Origin: Larkinella terrae
GTDB taxonomy: Bacteria; Bacteroidota; Bacteroidia; Cytophagales; Spirosomataceae
DNA length: 64,000 nucleotides
Assembly (NCBI RefSeq): GCF_009668025.1
Contig: NZ_WJXZ01000021.1
Coordinates: forward strand, 1-64,000
Direction of reading: 5' to 3'
Under the pieces are notes generated by a model. The model was not told the origin of the DNA. It was given only the letters and a program-made list of their open reading frames with translations, and made no database searches. This document shows, one piece after another, positions 61,482 to 64,000 of this stretch (position 1 is its first letter; every line of letters starts with the position of its first letter). Both the position numbers and the translations under genes were made by a program.

Positions 61482-63191
61482 ATGACCACTATAGCAACCG
61501 AAAAAGAAGGCCAATTAAACCGGTACAGCGCCACCCTTACTCAGGAAGTTAGTAACCCTGCCGCTCAAGCCATGCTCTACGGCATCGGCCTGACGGAGGA
61601 AGACATGCAGAAACCCCAGATCGGGATTGCCAGTGCCGGTTATGATGGCAACCCGTGCAACATTCACCTGAATGGGCTGGCGGCTTACGTTAAAAAAGGC
61701 GTCAACGAAAGCGGTTTGGTGGGCTTGGTGTTCAACACGATCGGGGTTTCCGACGGGATGACCAACGGGAACGACGGCATGTCGTACTCGCTGCCGTCGC
61801 GCGATCTGATCGCGGATTCGATTGAAACCGTGGTGCATGCCCAGTGGTATGACGGCGTGATTGCGGTGGTGGGTTGCGATAAAAACATGCCCGGGGCCTT
61901 GATGGCCGTAGGCCGGTTAAACCGCCCGGCAATTCTGGTGTACGGCGGCACGATCCGGTCGGGGAGCTATAAAGGACAAAAATTAGACATTGTGTCGGCG
62001 TTTGAAGCGTACGGTAAAAAAGTAGCCGGAAACATCAGCGACGAAGATTATAAAGGCGTCATCCAGAATTCGATTCCGGGTGCGGGTGCCTGCGGAGGGA
62101 TGTATACCGCCAACACGATGGCATCGTCGATGGAGGCCATGGGATTAAGCCTGCCTTACAGTTCATCGTTTCCGGCCACGCACGAAGGCAAACAGGAAGA
62201 GTGCCGCAAAATCGGTGCCGCCATGATGAACCTGCTGGCCAGGAACATTCGCCCCCGCGACATCATGACCAAAAAGGCGTTTGAAAATGCGATGACGGTG
62301 GTGATGGCACTTGGCGGTTCGACGAATGCGGTTTTGCATTACCTCGCCATTGCCAAGTCGGTCGGGGTTTCGCTGACGCTGAAAGATATTCAGGACATCA
62401 GCGACCGGACACCGTACCTGGGTGATCTGAAACCGAGCGGCAAGTATTTCATGGAAGATGTGCTGGCGATTGGGGGAGTTCCGGCGGTGATGAAATACCT
62501 GTACAAAGAAGGATACATTCACGGCGATTGCCTGACGGTGACGGGAAAAACCGTTGCCGAAAATCTGGAAGAAGCACCGGATCTGGATTTTGAAACCCAG
62601 AACATTATCCGGCCACTGTCGAACCCGATCAAGAAAACCGGTCACATTCAGATTCTGTACGGCAACCTGGCGACGCAGGGCGCCGTTGCCAAGATTACCG
62701 GCAAGGAAGGCGAACGGTTTGAAGGCATTGCCAAAGTGTGTGAGCGCGAAGAACAGCTCCTGGAATTCATCCAGAAAAGAGAAATTAAGGAAGGACACGT
62801 GGTCGTGATTCGCTACGAAGGCCCGAAAGGTGGCCCTGGAATGCCCGAAATGCTGAAACCAACATCGGCGATTATGGGTCTGGGTCTGGGCGATAAAGTG
62901 GCGTTGATTACCGACGGGCGGTTTTCGGGCGGAACGCACGGTTTTGTAGTGGGCCACATTACGCCCGAAGCGCAGGAAGGCGGCAATCTGGCGCTGGTTC
63001 GCGACGGTGACAAAATCACGATCGACGCTGTCAACAACGTCATTCACATGCACGTTTCGGACGAAGAACTCGCTGAACGCCGGGCGAACTGGACAGTTCC
63101 ACCCCTGGAAAAAGCCGCCGATCACGGTATCCTGCGGAAATACGTAAAACTGGTCAGTTCGGCGAGCGAAGGCTGCGTAACCGATGCGTAG
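61482..63191 (+). CDS. ilvD: Dihydroxy-acid dehydratase
   Basis: 569 residues from the ATG at 61482; the open frame upstream crosses the promoter region. Iron-sulfur cysteines lie in [14 protein letters not shown] and [14 protein letters not shown], and the C-terminal [18 protein letters not shown] is typical. It makes the keto acids of valine and isoleucine and the pantothenate precursor. It is followed 57 bp later by ilvB, so the branched-chain genes form an operon that leaves the window. Confidence 0.96.
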   Translation: MTTIATEKEGQLNRYSATLTQEVSNPAAQAMLYGIGLTEEDMQKPQIGIASAGYDGNPCNIHLNGLAAYVKKGVNESGLVGLVFNTIGVSDGMTNGNDGMSYSLPSRDLIADSIETVVHAQWYDGVIAVVGCDKNMPGALMAVGRLNRPAILVYGGTIRSGSYKGQKLDIVSAFEAYGKKVAGNISDEDYKGVIQNSIPGAGACGGMYTANTMASSMEAMGLSLPYSSSFPATHEGKQEECRKIGAAMMNLLARNIRPRDIMTKKAFENAMTVVMALGGSTNAVLHYLAIAKSVGVSLTLKDIQDISDRTPYLGDLKPSGKYFMEDVLAIGGVPAVMKYLYKEGYIHGDCLTVTGKTVAENLEEAPDLDFETQNIIRPLSNPIKKTGHIQILYGNLATQGAVAKITGKEGERFEGIAKVCEREEQLLEFIQKREIKEGHVVVIRYEGPKGGPGMPEMLKPTSAIMGLGLGDKVALITDGRFSGGTHGFVVGHITPEAQEGGNLALVRDGDKITIDAVNNVIHMHVSDEELAERRANWTVPPLEKAADHGILRKYVKLVSSASEGCVTDA

Positions 63192-63248
63192 ATAAGAAAT
63201 ATAAAGTGAGTCTTCATCAGCGGTACTATTTTTTAAACAGACAATACG

Positions 63249-64000
63249 ATGAATACAACGGTCAGTGAATTAACAGCAGAAGAACCCCAACCGGCGGCTA
63301 AGTTGATTAAACCCCTGACGGGGGCCGAAGCCCTGATGCAGGCGCTGGTGGAAGAGGGCGTAGAAACCATTTTTGGCTACCCCGGCGGGGCTATTATGCC
63401 AGTCTACGACGCTTTGTACGATTATCAGGATCGTCTGAACCATATTCTGGTGCGGCACGAGCAGGGCGCGGCCCACGCTGCCGAAGGCTACGCCCGCATC
63501 ACGGGCCGGGCAGGCGTCTGTCTGGTTACCTCAGGACCGGGTGCTACGAACCTGGTGACCGGAATTGCCGACGCGCAGATCGACTCCACGCCGATGGTGT
63601 GTCTGATCGGGCAGGTCGGTATGAAACTGCTGGGAACCGACGCGTTTCAGGAAACCGACGTGATTGGCGTAACGATGCCGATTACGAAATGGAACTACCA
63701 GATTACGAGTGCCGACGAGATTCCAGAAATTGTCGCGAAAGCCTTTTACCTCGCGCAATCGGGTCGGCCGGGGCCGGTGGTGATTGATATTACGAAGAAC
63801 GCGCAGCAGGAGCTGATGAAAAAACCGTTCTCGTACAAAAAGTGCGAGAAAGTACCCAGCTACCGCCCGCGTCTGGTGCCGAAACAGGAGCAGCTGGAAA
63901 AAGCTGCTGAACTGATCAATAAGGCCAAAAAACCGTACATGCTGGTCGGCCACGGCGTGCTGATTTCCAAAGCCGAGCAGGAACTGATCGCGTTTGTCGA
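63249..64000 (+). CDS. ilvB: Acetolactate synthase large subunit, 5' part
   Basis: The frame is open to the window end, so only 250 residues are seen. After a 20-residue leader-like start, the TPP-enzyme N-terminal domain reads GAEALMQALVEEGVETIFGY, PGGAIMPVYDALYD, and HEQGAAHAAEGYARITGR with the catalytic glutamate, then GPGATNLVTGIADAQIDSTP. It makes acetolactate or acetohydroxybutyrate from pyruvate. The small subunit and ilvC are expected downstream. Confidence 0.95.
   Translation, partial: MNTTVSELTAEEPQPAAKLIKPLTGAEALMQALVEEGVETIFGYPGGAIMPVYDALYDYQDRLNHILVRHEQGAAHAAEGYARITGRAGVCLVTSGPGATNLVTGIADAQIDSTPMVCLIGQVGMKLLGTDAFQETDVIGVTMPITKWNYQITSADEIPEIVAKAFYLAQSGRPGPVVIDITKNAQQELMKKPFSYKKCEKVPSYRPRLVPKQEQLEKAAELINKAKKPYMLVGHGVLISKAEQELIAFV

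Noticed and set aside
62163-63125. 320-codon antisense frame within ilvD
   Set aside because: Shadow frame of a conserved enzyme gene; no start context or recognisable domain.

Overview
The window reads as a chromosomal segment of a Bacteroidota bacterium of the order Cytophagales, most like the Spirosomaceae (Spirosoma/Larkinella type). The reasons are the -7 boxes of the form TAnnTTTG (for example TATCTTTG before typA and gatB), the many small lipoproteins and OmpA-like envelope proteins, the sigma-factor plus membrane-anchored barrel pair, the ECF-crtI-crtB carotenoid locus, and moderate GC with housekeeping genes scattered among envelope genes. There is no phage, IS element, tRNA or CRISPR array.

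Layout. 1-127: 3' end of a 5S rRNA and its terminator. 388-7098: TetR-controlled tripartite efflux operon (regulator, TolC-type channel, lipoprotein adaptor, RND pump). 7166-12202: metallophosphoesterase, dienelactone hydrolase, two small exported proteins, typA. 12238-18881 (minus): envelope cluster with an OM barrel protein, an LVIVD-repeat lipoprotein, small lipoproteins, a serpin coupled to a small lipoprotein, then an ECF sigma factor coupled to a transmembrane/barrel protein. 19018-28250: sugar isomerase, a HEAT/cytochrome c dehydrogenase, mpl, arginine decarboxylase, a GmhB-like phosphatase, an OmpA protein. 28339-35243: valS, DUF72, and hisH-hisA-hisF-hisIE. 35341-42069: small membrane and exported proteins, LOG protein, PD40-OmpA protein, DinB-like protein, a cysteine-rich protein, a Rossmann protein. 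42066-47965: TonB receptor with a Zur/Fur-like dyad, and ECF-crtI-crtB. 48016-54609: gatB, a thioredoxin-like protein, proC, purB, glpF. 54618-57798: bioF-bioD-bioA (minus). 57851-57960: DnaA boxes beside AT-rich DNA. 58015-61316: GH109-like enzyme, dehydrogenase, murQ. 61482-64000: ilvD and the start of ilvB.

The most unusual content is a dense series of inverted repeats, about one per 4 kb. Arms are 14-48 nt, perfect or nearly so, with loops of about 10-80 nt. At several loci both arms are built of near-repeats with a strict 7-nt phase (9-13 nt at a few others). Sequence is mostly private to each locus, but some loci share words (31.06 and 45.38 kb share a 20-mer; 35.27 and 51.38 kb a 12-mer; 32.3 and 33.0 kb a 17-bp palindrome). 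One such heptad-phased inverted repeat lies inside valS, where it encodes an in-frame 21-residue segment in the editing-domain loop. This is the best candidate for an undescribed system. It recalls the heptanucleotide repeats (STRR) of cyanobacteria but is organised as palindromes.
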